A stretch of 64,000 nucleotides of DNA from Calothrix sp. NIES-4105 (GCF_002368415.1 NZ_AP018290.1:62001-126000), one strand, 5' to 3'; shown: positions 34,910 to 44,633, counted from the stretch's first letter. Program-made: numbers and translations. Notes: generated by a model not told the origin, from the letters alone.

Positions 34910-35443
34910 TTAAGGGCATGGCGATAAAGCTCCAGCGGGAGTTTCGCCATTAGGAGCAATTAGACTCAATATTTGTAGATTTGTAAAAGCAGCTTTCAAT
35001 GTTGGTGTACCATTTTGTGTAGAAAAAATCTGAATCATGTATATATTAAAATTATTGCTCCCACCAGTCACTATGGTATTATTGCTGTTGTAAACGGCGC
35101 CAAAATTCAGGTCTGAAAATCTTGCTAAATTCATTTGACTACAACTATCCGACTTTGAAAAAATTCTCCAATATTGAGATGATTTATTCACATTAACTGG
35201 TGTTGCTGGATTTTGCTCTACTCTAAATCTTGGAGTGCCGGTAGGAAGTGGAAAAATTCTGATTTCATAGTTATTCGATGGTGCTAAATTTTTTATGTAA
35301 AAAGTTTTATCACTAGTTATACCCACTGTAACCCCATTATTGGGTGTGGGAGAAAACGTATATTCATTTGCGGCTAGAACCGCTGTTGGAAAGAATGCTA
35401 ATGAGATAGCAAACAAATTACTAAAAATTTTCATGATTATCAA
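34910..35443 (-). CDS. Hypothetical secreted protein
   Basis: The 177-residue product begins with a signal peptide (KIFSNLFAISLAFFPTAVLA, cleavage after ALAA). The mature part is Asn/Pro/Thr-rich and beta-like (NGVTVGITSDKTFYIKN, PSNNYEIRIFPLPTG), with three cysteines (DSCSQM and a terminal SPCP). No family is recognised. It is the only minus-strand gene inside the 29-40 kb plus-strand cluster and converges on the kinase gene. The gap between them holds a half-copy of the AAGAAGTCG hairpin. Secretion is inferred from the signal. Confidence 0.6.
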   Translation of the reverse strand: MIIMKIFSNLFAISLAFFPTAVLAANEYTFSPTPNNGVTVGITSDKTFYIKNLAPSNNYEIRIFPLPTGTPRFRVEQNPATPVNVNKSSQYWRIFSKSDSCSQMNLARFSDLNFGAVYNSNNTIVTGGSNNFNIYMIQIFSTQNGTPTLKAAFTNLQILSLIAPNGETPAGALSPCP

Positions 35444-35762
35444 AGGATGATTTATTTTTCTTTTATAACCTTAGATTCCCAAAATTATTATAAATTTAAG
35501 CTAAGTTCATATGAATTTTATATTGGTACAAAAAATAATTTATTGATTGATGTAGAATATGAAACAATTTATATTTAGTATTCCCATATATGCAGGTAAA
35601 ATCACAGCAATAACATCTGAAGCATATTTATATTTATGTTGTTTGTTTCTATATTTCAAGGCGCCTTCTGATAGTATTAATAGCCTGGAGGCACAGTATT
35701 GTAGATTTCTACAACTTCATTATTAAACGAATCGATACGTTTCTATTTAAAATTAGTATATC

Positions 35763-35894
35763 TATATAGCAATCCTATATGAGTTGTAAAAAATTATATC
35801 CACTTTAGACGCTTCGGTTCCGAAGCGTCTCTACAATCTCGATTTAGCGCAAGCGCTGACTGCGTGAACACGAATGATTTAGGATTGCTATATA
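35763..35894. repeat. MITE-like element with TATATAGCAATCCT ends
   Basis: TATATAGCAATCCT at 35763 and AGGATTGCTATATA at 35881 are perfect 14-base inverted ends of a 132-base element. A second hairpin inside (AGACGCTTCGG and CCGAAGCGTCT at 35807-35830, followed by CTACA) belongs to the GAGACG family. Confidence 0.75.
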
Positions 35895-35962
35895 AGGTAA
35901 TATAATGCGACCACTTTATGTGAGGTTACGCTGTCGCGATAGCCAACCTACTAGTGGTTGAT

Positions 35963-36172
35963 GTCATTAATTTTGGCTAGTTGGCGCCTGTCGTTATGGT
36001 ATGGTAGGGTGTGTGACGCTACGAAAAAACTCCACTCAAGACTATTAGACTATTAGCCTTCACGCACCGGCATTTTCGATGGTGCTCCGGGCGCATTTAA
36101 ATTTTTCGTTTCAAATGAAGATTGTAACGGCGCCCTCCACACCCTACGAACCGACCAAAATTAATGACACAG
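35963..36172. repeat. Composite inverted-repeat element
   Basis: The outer ends TGTCATTAATTTTGGCTAG and GACCAAAATTAATGACAC are inverted. They enclose a GGTAGGGTGTGTGACG / TTCACGCACC hairpin (about 36001-36066) of the GTAGGGTGCGTGA family and two GGCGCC sites. This is one repeat family nested in another. Confidence 0.65.
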
Positions 36173-36265
36173 ATTACTACGTATTTTTGCAGGTTTGTTT
36201 GGGGAGATGAAGTTTTAGATATATTTCTTTTTGGTAGATGACTAAATAAGTGTGGAGAGGCTAGG

Positions 36266-37690
36266 ATGAAATTTAGGTCTTCTATGTCTGAAAAGAGAAA
36301 GCTCTTCTTTTTTATCATGTCAAATCGTCGTCTTTCTTCTCCGTATTTTCGCTACTTTAAAGCTAGGTTATGGAATTTAGCCCGTCCTGGCTTTTGGGGA
36401 ACTGCAATTTTTCTATCTGTTGTTGGATTGACTATTAGAGAATTCTGGATGCGTCCAGATATGTTAACTAGTAGACAGTCGAAACCTGCTGCTACCCAAC
36501 CGCAAAAGAATTCGACGCTATCGGCTGAAGACCGTGCTATTGTCGCTGATATTGATAATCTATCTATTTTAGAACATGATTCTAAGCAGGCACAACCAGC
36601 TTTAGATACTGCTGAACCAATTTCTCAGCCTAAACCAGGTAATCAAAATCCTTTGGAGCAAGCGGTCAAAAATCAAAATACTTCTAATGATACTAAGTTA
36701 AATTCTAACGTAAATGTTCAGAGTGCGCCGACACCTTCACTTAAGAATGATAATCCTTTTTTGACTCAGGCAGAGAATTTATTACAGTTTGGCAATCCTT
36801 TGCGTAATGGCAATAATGGATTTGTAGGATTAAACACTGTTAATTCATTGAATCAATCAAATCAATCTAACCAATCAGCTTTCGGTTTGAATCAAAGTTC
36901 CAATGATAAGTCAACACAAAAATTAGTGACTGCAAACTCTTTGGAGACTGCGCTAAACTCATCATCTCTGAACCCTTCAAAAAGTCAAACACCTTTTGGT
37001 CAGATAGTCAACCGTAATCAATCCGCCGTCCAACCTAACAATTTTTTACCAAGCAGTAATAATATAAATACTGTACCTCAAGGTATAAATAATTTTGCCT
37101 TACCAACACAATTTGCACAACCTACTACCATTACTCAACCGCAAACTGTATATAGTAATTTGAACGGCGCCAACTTGACTCAACCTGGTAATTTATATAG
37201 TAATTTCAATAGCACCAATTCTACTCAACCATCCAACTATAGTAATTTGAACGGCGCCAACTTGACTCAACCTGGTAATTTATATAGTAATTTCAATAGC
37301 ACTAATTCTACTCAACCATCTAACTATAGTAATTTGAACGGCGCCAACTTGACTCAACCAGTTAACTATAGTAACTTGAACGGCGCCAACTCTACTCAAC
37401 TACGAACAAACAGTAATTTTAATAACAATAATAACAATTTCAATAATATCCTAAGTCTGCCGAATAGTAACTTTATACCCCAATCGACAATAAATACTAC
37501 TCCGACAACAGTCACACCAAATACGTTAAATAGTGTAACCTATCCATCAGCTACAACTATTACTCCTAGTAATACTGCTGGAAACGGGACTTTGATAACT
37601 CCGACACAACCAAATCAATCACAGCAATACCCATCACAGACTCAAGTACCCAGTCAATATCCTAATTCTGGTTTACCTGTTCGCTATTAA
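36266..37690 (+). CDS. Asn/Gln-rich repeat protein with N-terminal membrane anchor
   Basis: The 474-residue product has one N-terminal membrane helix (FWGTAIFLSVVGLTIREFW). A long low-complexity region of Asn, Gln, Ser and Pro follows. It includes tandem repeats of about 29 residues (YSNLNGANLTQPGN, then LYSNFNSTNSTQPSN) at about residues 296-375, encoded by nearly identical 87-base DNA repeats each holding a GGCGCC. ATG 36317 (MSNRRLSSPYFRYF) is a plausible alternative start. The opening SNRRLSSPYFRYFKARLW is familiar from cyanobacterial hypotheticals that sit before TPS genes. It may span the periplasm; function unknown. A terminator follows at 37751. Confidence 0.7.
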   Translation: MKFRSSMSEKRKLFFFIMSNRRLSSPYFRYFKARLWNLARPGFWGTAIFLSVVGLTIREFWMRPDMLTSRQSKPAATQPQKNSTLSAEDRAIVADIDNLSILEHDSKQAQPALDTAEPISQPKPGNQNPLEQAVKNQNTSNDTKLNSNVNVQSAPTPSLKNDNPFLTQAENLLQFGNPLRNGNNGFVGLNTVNSLNQSNQSNQSAFGLNQSSNDKSTQKLVTANSLETALNSSSLNPSKSQTPFGQIVNRNQSAVQPNNFLPSSNNINTVPQGINNFALPTQFAQPTTITQPQTVYSNLNGANLTQPGNLYSNFNSTNSTQPSNYSNLNGANLTQPGNLYSNFNSTNSTQPSNYSNLNGANLTQPVNYSNLNGANSTQLRTNSNFNNNNNNFNNILSLPNSNFIPQSTINTTPTTVTPNTLNSVTYPSATTITPSNTAGNGTLITPTQPNQSQQYPSQTQVPSQYPNSGLPVRY

Positions 37691-37750
37691 TTCAGAAAAA
37701 TTTATCATTGTCGAAATAACCTGCTATACTGTAAGCAACATTAGTACTAC

Positions 37751-37783
37751 TGTGCCCGTAACAGGGCACATTTTTATTTTTTG
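37751..37783 (+). terminator. Rho-independent terminator
   Basis: TGTGCCC and GGGCACA pair around GTAACA, followed by a T-rich tract (TTTTTATTTTTTG), 60 bases after the stop of the 36266 gene. It separates that gene from the TPS gene at 37833. Confidence 0.8.
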
Positions 37784-37832
37784 ATAATATCACCGATTTT
37801 GCGGGAATTCTAAACACAGGTTCAAATTTTTG

Positions 37833-40271
37833 ATGAATTCTGTGTATATGGTGTGTTTACAAGCTAAATTTAAGTTATTTGCTGTCACGTTCTACTGGTT
37901 GTCACTTGCACATACTGCACGCGCGCAGATTGTTCCTGATACGACGTTGCCTATAAATTCTAGTGTTACTCCTGGATGTAGCGTTTGTACTATTGAGGCA
38001 GGTACCTTGAGGGGTAATAATTTATTTCATAGTTTTACTCAGTTTTCTGTGCCTACTGGCGGCGCCGCTTTGTTTAATAATGGTGTTAATGTACAGAATA
38101 TTCTGACTCGCGTTACTGGTACTAATGTTTCTAATATTGATGGTGTTATTAAAGCGATTGGTGGTGCCAATTTATTTATAATTAATCCGAATGGGATTAT
38201 TTTTGGCGCCAATGCTCAGTTAGATATTGGTGGTTCGTTTGTTGGGACTACTGCAACTGGTGTTAAATTCGCTGATGGTACAGAATTTAGTGCAGTACCA
38301 CCCTTGGCGCCATTATTAACGATAAGTACGCCAATAGGATTAAGCTTAACTAATAATTCAGGCGCCATTACAGTTCAGGGTAGAGGACATAGGTTAGTTT
38401 CATCAGGAATTTTATTTCCAATTATACAAACTCAAAACGCTTCGGGGTTAAAAGTTAAGCCAGGACAAACTTTGGCATTAGTTGGTGGAAATATTTTACT
38501 TGATGGGGGAGTTCTGGGTGCTTCGGATGGAAGGGTTGAGTTGGGTAGCGTATATAGTGGAGAAGTAGAACTTAACTGGGCGCCTAAATTACAATTAGCT
38601 TATACTGGAATCTCTAATTTCGCAGATATTGAACTGAAACAACGCGGACTTGTTGATGTTAGCGGTTTTAATTCTGGTTCTATCCAACTTCAGGGACGTT
38701 CTGTTAATATTAGTGGTGGCTCACTGTTATTTGTGGAAAACTTGGGATTTTTTCCGTCTGGCAGTATTGATATTAATGCTACTGAGTCTTTAAAATTGAG
38801 TGATGCTACTCCTGATACTTCAATTCGTAGTGGTATAAATAGTCAAAACTTTGGTTCCGCTCAAAGTGGTGATGTAAATATTACTACTAAACAACTCACT
38901 CTCGAAAATGGCGCCTCTATTGCGACTCGAACTTTTAGTGCAGCGAAAAGTGGTAATATTAATGTGAACGCTGCGACTATTAACGTTAGCGGATTTTTAG
39001 CTACTACTCCAAGTGTTAGCAGTACTATTAGTACTACTTCCAACAGCATTGGCAACGCAGGAAATATAGATATTTCTGCTCAAAACTTATCAGTATATAA
39101 TTCTGGAACTATATCAAGCACTAACTTTAATGCAGGTAGTGGTGGTAATATTACGGTGAATGCAGATACTATAGATATTAGAGATAGTGACCCTATTACT
39201 GTTCCCTCTGCTATAACTGCTCCTAATTTTGGTACTGGTCAAGCTGGAAAATTAATTCTCAATACTCGCACTTTATCGATACTTTCTGGAGGGCAAGTTT
39301 CTACAAGTAGCTTTAATTCCGGAAATGCGGGCAATATTATTATCAATGCATCTGAGTTTGTGAATGTAAGCGGAAGGATATCACTTTACAGTAGTAGTAT
39401 AAGTTCAGCAGTTGATAAACCAATTGCATTAGCTGGTCAGTTGCTAGGATTATTTGATGTACCCACTGGCACTTCTGGAGATATTACTATTAATACAGGT
39501 TCTCTCAAAATTACTAACGATGCAAGTACTATTGTTAGAAACCAAGGTTTTGGCAAAGGTGGTAATTTACAAATTAATGCTGACTCGATGTTTATATCAA
39601 ACAGTGGTGGGTTGAGTGCTAGTACTGCTTCGGGTCAAGGTGGTAATATTAATTTAAAGCTTAATGATTTACAAATGCGGCGTAATAGTTATATTACGAC
39701 AAGTGCTGGTAACGGGAATGGTGGTAATATTAATATTAATACCGATACACTTGTTGCTTTTGAAAATAGTGATATTACTGCAAATTCCCAAGATAGTAGA
39801 GGGGGAAGAGTTACTATTAATGCTCAGGCTGTTTTAGGTACTGAGTTTCGCTCTTTACAGACTCCTCAAAGTGATATTACTGCTAGTTCTGGTTTGGGCG
39901 CCTCTTTTAATGGTATTGTTGATGTTAATACTATTGCCACAGGTTCTATTGGACTAGTTGAGTTGCCTGAAAGTGTTGCTGATACTAATAACCAAATATC
40001 TAATAGTTGTACAATGTTTGCTGGTGATAAGTTTGTGATTATTCGAAATGGTGGTTTACCATCGAGTCCTGATGATTTACTTATACAGCAGACGGGTGTT
40101 AATGAAGTTGTTGATTTGGTATCTCAGACATCGAACAAATCTAATTTTAGTATAAGAGTAAGAGAGGAAGTTGTTGAGGCGCAAAGATTAATCGTTGATG
40201 ATGGAGAGGTTTATTTGGTGGCTGGAGCGTCTCCTATTTTACCACGACCCACTTGCAACGGTGGCGCCTAA
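37833..40271 (+). CDS. Two-partner-secretion exoprotein, haemagglutinin-type (TpsA)
   Basis: The protein of 812 residues has a signal region (about 1-33, ending THTARAQ-like), then a TPS domain with NPNGIIFGANAQLDIGGSFV and VKFADGTEF. A beta-helix of Asn/Ser/Thr-rich turns follows (NAGNIDISAQNLSV and similar). It should be exported by a TpsB partner not present here and sit on, or be released from, the outer surface. TTG 37830 is also open; ATG 37833 is preferred. Its C-terminus lacks the terminal Trp motif seen in the 22954 paralogue and ends in PILPRPTCNGGA. A terminator lies just upstream, so it has its own promoter. Confidence 0.85.
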   Translation: MNSVYMVCLQAKFKLFAVTFYWLSLAHTARAQIVPDTTLPINSSVTPGCSVCTIEAGTLRGNNLFHSFTQFSVPTGGAALFNNGVNVQNILTRVTGTNVSNIDGVIKAIGGANLFIINPNGIIFGANAQLDIGGSFVGTTATGVKFADGTEFSAVPPLAPLLTISTPIGLSLTNNSGAITVQGRGHRLVSSGILFPIIQTQNASGLKVKPGQTLALVGGNILLDGGVLGASDGRVELGSVYSGEVELNWAPKLQLAYTGISNFADIELKQRGLVDVSGFNSGSIQLQGRSVNISGGSLLFVENLGFFPSGSIDINATESLKLSDATPDTSIRSGINSQNFGSAQSGDVNITTKQLTLENGASIATRTFSAAKSGNINVNAATINVSGFLATTPSVSSTISTTSNSIGNAGNIDISAQNLSVYNSGTISSTNFNAGSGGNITVNADTIDIRDSDPITVPSAITAPNFGTGQAGKLILNTRTLSILSGGQVSTSSFNSGNAGNIIINASEFVNVSGRISLYSSSISSAVDKPIALAGQLLGLFDVPTGTSGDITINTGSLKITNDASTIVRNQGFGKGGNLQINADSMFISNSGGLSASTASGQGGNINLKLNDLQMRRNSYITTSAGNGNGGNININTDTLVAFENSDITANSQDSRGGRVTINAQAVLGTEFRSLQTPQSDITASSGLGASFNGIVDVNTIATGSIGLVELPESVADTNNQISNSCTMFAGDKFVIIRNGGLPSSPDDLLIQQTGVNEVVDLVSQTSNKSNFSIRVREEVVEAQRLIVDDGEVYLVAGASPILPRPTCNGGA

Positions 40272-40369
40272 GAAAAGATCACGGATTTAACGGATTACAC
40301 GGATGGCACGGATAGTTAGGATGGTTAGGATGATGCTGATTAATAATTGATTTTGTCTGTGTTGTGGCT

Positions 40370-40747
40370 ATGAATAAGTTAAAATATGCTGATATTACTG
40401 AGAAGATTATTGGGGCTTCTTTTGAGGTTCATAAGTTTCTGGGTAATGGTTTTCAAGAGGTTATTTATCAACGCGCGCTTGCTTATGAACTGACTCAAGT
40501 AGATTTGCAGTTTGTTCGCGAGATGAGACGAGATATTTATTATAAAGACCTTCCTGTACCTATTGGTTCTCGGAGGGCAGATTTTGTAGTTGAAGATAAA
40601 ATCCTTGTTGAGTTGAAAGCTGTTATCCAACTTGAAGATGTTCATCTTGCCCAAGCTCTTAATTATTTAAAGGTCTATAAGTTGGAAGTGGGGTTGTTGA
40701 TAAATTTTGGTAGCAAAAGTCTTACTTTCAAACGTCTTGTTATGTAA
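40370..40747 (+). CDS. GxxExxY protein (PD-(D/E)XK nuclease-like)
   Basis: The 125-residue protein shows the family pattern: ADITEKIIGASFEVHKFLGN, the naming motif in GNGFQEVIYQRAL, and RRADFVVEDKILVELKAV. The last holds the DFxV..ILVELKA strand pair of the restriction-nuclease fold. Members are small, widespread in cyanobacteria and of unknown role. GTG 40364 is open six bases earlier; ATG 40370 is preferred. The stop at 40747 overlaps the first bases of the repeat element at 40745. Cytosolic; nuclease activity is a fold-based inference. Confidence 0.85.
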   Translation: MNKLKYADITEKIIGASFEVHKFLGNGFQEVIYQRALAYELTQVDLQFVREMRRDIYYKDLPVPIGSRRADFVVEDKILVELKAVIQLEDVHLAQALNYLKVYKLEVGLLINFGSKSLTFKRLVM

Positions 40748-41018
40748 TACCAATTTCATGTGAAGCTGCACAGAAAGAACCCCTCCCCGTTGCGGGGCTA
40801 CCGTGTACACACAAGTTTCTCTTTCTTCTCTTTCTTTGTGTCCTTCGTGTCCTTTGTGGTTTATCTCTTTAAGGAACCACGTAATCCGGAGGATTTCCCG
40901 CAGGGTAGGCACGCTCGTACACAAAGGAGGGAAAGAAAGGGCTTATTAAAGATGTGTGTACACCGTAGGTTGCGGGGAGGGGTCGAATAAGTCAGCAGCT
41001 TCATAAAGAATTGGTATA
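40745..41018. repeat. MITE-like element with nested GTGTACAC inverted repeat, copy 2
   Basis: The outer ends TAATACCAATTT..GAAGCTGC and GCAGCTTC..AATTGGTATA are inverted. Nested inside are AACCCCTCCCCGTTGCGG..GTGTACACAC and its inverse at 40953-40983, the family also seen at 12696-12964. The interior includes the word CCTTCGTGTCCTTTGTGGTT, whose inverse sits before the SWIM gene at 56611. Confidence 0.7.
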
Positions 41019-41192
41019 AGGGACTTCAAATTAAATAAATGCCCAAAATTATATGAGTGGGGTGGGCATCAACGCAAACGCCCTGGATATGGGACGGGGC
41101 AAGAGAAAGCTTATCCCACAATATGGAGAATTTAATTTTTGGAAGTCTCTAAGATACTGATTAAATGTTCTGAAGAGTCAAAATTTAATTGA

Positions 41193-43817
41193 TTAATGCC
41201 AGAGCGCTTGTACTAAAGCATTTAAACCGGCTTCGCTAGTAAAGTAGGTCAAATGGTCGCAAGCAGCGTTTGGTAATATTATAGGTTTCGGAGAGCGGTC
41301 TTGGCTGATACTGTGAATGCTTTCTAATGTCACAGCTATATCGTTTGCTTGTTGCCAAAATACCTTATCTACAACACCATCCACAGCAGAAGTAAATAGT
41401 TTTTGTATCAACCGTTGTATCTGACTGGATTTTTTCCCTGAGTCAACTTCCAGTGCAGATTTTAGAATGGAGCGGTCACCTGCGATAATAGTGTACTGCA
41501 CCCCAGGATCAATATTGTTTGCGATGCCTGTGATAAAAGTGCTTTGGGTTCTCATTTGATCTAAAGTGTTATCGTTTGCTTCCAATATAATGAGTAGTGC
41601 AGCAATAATACTCACAGGCCATGCAGCAACGTTAAAAAGCTGGTTTAATCCGATACCGAGAGTCAGAAAAGCCCAATCTTGAACTTTAGACCAGGGAGAA
41701 CCAGCATTAGGTGTACCTAACATCACTAAATGCTGGACAACGCTGGCGCCACCTTTTTTCTCAATAAAGATACGAGACACTAAACCACCCATAGAATGAG
41801 CAACAATATGTAATTGCTTACCGTGGTTTGCAGTTAAACCAACTTCTTCTAATTTTTGTCCAAGTTGTGTAGCATTTTCCTCAATTGTTGTATTGAGGTT
41901 TTCGTAATCAAAAGCAAGAACTAGGTCGTATTTATCTTTTAAAGACTTCTCCAATCCATTTTCGGTGAACTTTGCATTAGTCACGCTTGGGAGCAAGCTT
42001 TTTGTATCGCCAATAATACCATGAATGTAAAGTAAAATTTTATTAGCTCGACTAACTGCTTCTCTGATTCGTTCCTGGTTGTTATTATAAGACACAAAGC
42101 CATCTGAATTTACTGACGCAATTCTCAACAGCGGATAGTTAAAATTTGTACCCAATAATTGAGAGGACAGTTTGTAGAAGAGTATCTTAATTGAACCTTG
42201 CAAACTGCGACTGTTGATTGTTGGTTCGGGTAAACGCTCAATCGTAATTTCTGTCTTCCCGTTTACTGTCTTAGCTTTACCTAAAGGTAAGATAAATTCT
42301 CCATCATCAGCAATAGGTAAAATATGCTCGTTTGCTGCTAATGTAGCATTAACTATTAATTTTAGAGGATTATCTGGCGCCACGCTTTCATAATTTTGTA
42401 CATCAGCAATTTCTAAAACACTTAGCACACCCATCGGGCTACGAGTTAGATTAAATTGATATGGTTGAGCTATTTTGGGGTCTTGCAGAAGAATTGCTGG
42501 TATTGAATTACTATTTACATTTCGACTGCTTGGAGGTAAAGGGCTAAAACTAAATTTTCCCTCAAAAGTGGAATGCTCTTGCAGGTTGACACCAGTAAGC
42601 AATGTCGTAGACCCAGATTTTTTTATTTCCACTCCATTTGGTGGTTTAACCAAGGAAATTTTGACTTCTTGAGTCATCCAGTTATCAATATATTTATCTG
42701 TTTTTACTCTTGTTTCGCGAGTATAAACTTTGTCCATCAAACGATTGAGAGTACCAGATAACCCAGTGTCGCGTCTGATTGGAGGTGGCTCATCTAATCC
42801 TGGTTGTTCGAGTAAACTTGCATTAAATTCTCTAGTACTGACAATTAATTTAAAAATTGTATCGTATTCAATCACTCCTTGATTTAAGTAGTTTGATGGT
42901 ATTTCTAAATATAATTCTTCACTCTCTTTAATATTTTCGCTGTCACCAGATTTTTTCGGTAAATATATACTACTTCTTTCTACAAAAAAATCAGGAACAT
43001 CTATTTTATAACTTCCCGCTAGTTCTATGACTTGAAAATACACATCTTTATCGGTGTTATTGGTGAGTTTAATTTTCACCGCTGGTGGTTCCGATTCGTT
43101 ATTTTGAAAAGTGTATACTCCACGCAAAGCAGAAGTTTCTGTTTTTGAAGAAGATTGTTTATTCCCAGAAGTGACAATAACTTCCATCTCTACATCACCA
43201 GCTTGAATTTGACTGGTAGGTGGAGTTTTTAATTCCAGAATATTTTTCCAACGCGCGATATGCTCTAAACGTCTTACAATTTTTTGAGCGTTTTTCTGAG
43301 TGTAGTCTTGTGTATCAGGTACTTCTGGAACAGGAGCTACTAATGGCTGTTTATCAGCAGGTTGCACAATCCAATATTGACCTTTAACAGCTTCTAAATA
43401 ATAGTCAGATTCGTTAGACGAGTCTGTTATTTGGACAAATAAAGAAGTTGAAAGTTCTGTACGTACTCGTTCCACACCTTGACTATCACCCTGAAAATAT
43501 ACCTTCAGTTTAGGTACAGGTACATCAGTCACAATTGCCCAATAAGCTTCTTTTTGAGATAATTGAATGCTATCGTCGGTAATTTTAACTATGCTTTTTT
43601 CTGTGCCCACTTTCAACAGTTCAGCTTTGCAAATAGCATTGTCAATTTCGCTTAATTCCTCCGGTGTACTTCCTTGAGGAAAAATTGCTAAGGAAGTTTC
43701 TCCTTCCGATATTGGGCGAATACCATGTAAGATACCACCATTAATTATCCAATTACTATCTTTACTGTCATAACTGAGAGTAAAATATTTTATACGTTCC
43801 CCTATTGCACCTCCCAA
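41193..43817 (-). CDS. Lipase (alpha/beta hydrolase) portion of an interrupted caspase-lipase protein
   Basis: This is the downstream part of the gene starting at 44633, separated from it by one in-frame TAA at 44072-44070. Between that stop and Met 43817 the frame is open and reads on (PPHIALAACRDIQKAKEYTD, GKPCGAFSYFLTQALQ), the end of the caspase domain. From 43817 it has 874 residues. A beta-sandwich middle (KLKVYFQGDSQGVERVRTEL, VKIKLTNNTDKDVYFQVIEL) leads to a C-terminal PGAP1/lipase-like hydrolase: LLYIHGIIGDTKSLLPSV, nucleophile in HIVAHSMGGLVSR (Ser947 of the full frame), then HLVMLGTPNAGSPW. The final His is probably in ACDHLTYF. Without readthrough or re-initiation this part is not made. 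Confidence 0.75.
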   Translation of the reverse strand: MGGAIGERIKYFTLSYDSKDSNWIINGGILHGIRPISEGETSLAIFPQGSTPEELSEIDNAICKAELLKVGTEKSIVKITDDSIQLSQKEAYWAIVTDVPVPKLKVYFQGDSQGVERVRTELSTSLFVQITDSSNESDYYLEAVKGQYWIVQPADKQPLVAPVPEVPDTQDYTQKNAQKIVRRLEHIARWKNILELKTPPTSQIQAGDVEMEVIVTSGNKQSSSKTETSALRGVYTFQNNESEPPAVKIKLTNNTDKDVYFQVIELAGSYKIDVPDFFVERSSIYLPKKSGDSENIKESEELYLEIPSNYLNQGVIEYDTIFKLIVSTREFNASLLEQPGLDEPPPIRRDTGLSGTLNRLMDKVYTRETRVKTDKYIDNWMTQEVKISLVKPPNGVEIKKSGSTTLLTGVNLQEHSTFEGKFSFSPLPPSSRNVNSNSIPAILLQDPKIAQPYQFNLTRSPMGVLSVLEIADVQNYESVAPDNPLKLIVNATLAANEHILPIADDGEFILPLGKAKTVNGKTEITIERLPEPTINSRSLQGSIKILFYKLSSQLLGTNFNYPLLRIASVNSDGFVSYNNNQERIREAVSRANKILLYIHGIIGDTKSLLPSVTNAKFTENGLEKSLKDKYDLVLAFDYENLNTTIEENATQLGQKLEEVGLTANHGKQLHIVAHSMGGLVSRIFIEKKGGASVVQHLVMLGTPNAGSPWSKVQDWAFLTLGIGLNQLFNVAAWPVSIIAALLIILEANDNTLDQMRTQSTFITGIANNIDPGVQYTIIAGDRSILKSALEVDSGKKSSQIQRLIQKLFTSAVDGVVDKVFWQQANDIAVTLESIHSISQDRSPKPIILPNAACDHLTYFTSEAGLNALVQALWH

Positions 43818-44069
43818 AAAACTTTGGTTTAAATCTTCTGATGGTGCTTCTATTTGCGGTGATTGTTCTTGAACTTTACTAGTGATTAATGCATTAACGT
43901 CTTGAATTAAATAAGCATAAGATAAACTACCGTTAGTGCGTTGCAGAGCTTGAGTTAGAAAGTAAGAGAAAGCACCGCATGGTTTTCCATCTGCTGGGTC
44001 TGTGTACTCTTTTGCTTTTTGAATGTCCCTACAAGCAGCGAGCGCTATATGTGGAGGTAATATATTATT

Positions 44070-44633
44070 TTATAAGCGTTCTCTAAGCCATTTTTCGCCA
44101 CAAATAAAACTTTCTAAATTCCTTGCTTTTCGAGTCGAATCAATTTCACGTATACTAACTTCTGATGGAACTCGTGTAGCTGTACCAGAGTGACAGCAAT
44201 CCAAAATAATTAGAATATGAGGCTGGTTTTTTGCTACTTGTTCAATTAAATAGCTTAATTCTTTATCAGCTAGGTCTTGACCATTTGGTACACGGCTATC
44301 ATAGCAAACAACTGTTTCAAACCTACGGTCTTTAGTCCAAAAATCTGGCGCAAATTCTTGGGAACCATGACCTGAAAAATGGAATAATACTACATCTTGA
44401 CTGTCAGCTTGACATAGGTATTGTAAAAAGCCATCGATAATTGCTTGACGTGTTGCTTGTTCGTTAATCAGCTTCCTTGGTTGAACTAATTCCCATTGTT
44501 GATTGCTAGCTGCTTTTTGAGATAAATATGTTTCTATTAAGTTAACGTCTTTAATACAACCGTATAGCTGACCTGCTGATTCAGAAGCATAGTTATTAAT
44601 ACCAACAAGTAAGGAGTAAATTTTGTTAGCCAT
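44070..44633 (-). CDS. Caspase-like (peptidase C14) N-terminal portion, ended by an in-frame stop
   Basis: The 187 residues form the p20 core of a metacaspase/orthocaspase: SLLVGINNYASESAGQLYGC at the start, catalytic His89 in LFHFSGHGSQEF, and catalytic Cys147 in LIILDCCHSGTATR. It ends LRERL, then TAA at 44072-44070. The next codons stay in the same frame and continue the family, so a substitution, not a frameshift, broke the gene (CAA to TAA would do it). The intact gene would encode about 1146 residues. The p10-like remainder is beyond the stop, so activity of the short product is doubtful. An AGGA site precedes the ATG. It is the last gene of the 50-41 kb cluster. Confidence 0.8.
   Translation of the reverse strand: MANKIYSLLVGINNYASESAGQLYGCIKDVNLIETYLSQKAASNQQWELVQPRKLINEQATRQAIIDGFLQYLCQADSQDVVLFHFSGHGSQEFAPDFWTKDRRFETVVCYDSRVPNGQDLADKELSYLIEQVAKNQPHILIILDCCHSGTATRVPSEVSIREIDSTRKARNLESFICGEKWLRERL

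Larger units (their letters stand above)
35444..36265. other. Repeat-rich intergenic region
   Basis: Over 800 bases without a gene. It contains the elements at 35763-35894 and 35963-36172 described separately, and one GGCGCC near 35660. The extreme left is AT-rich promoter-like DNA. Confidence 0.55.
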
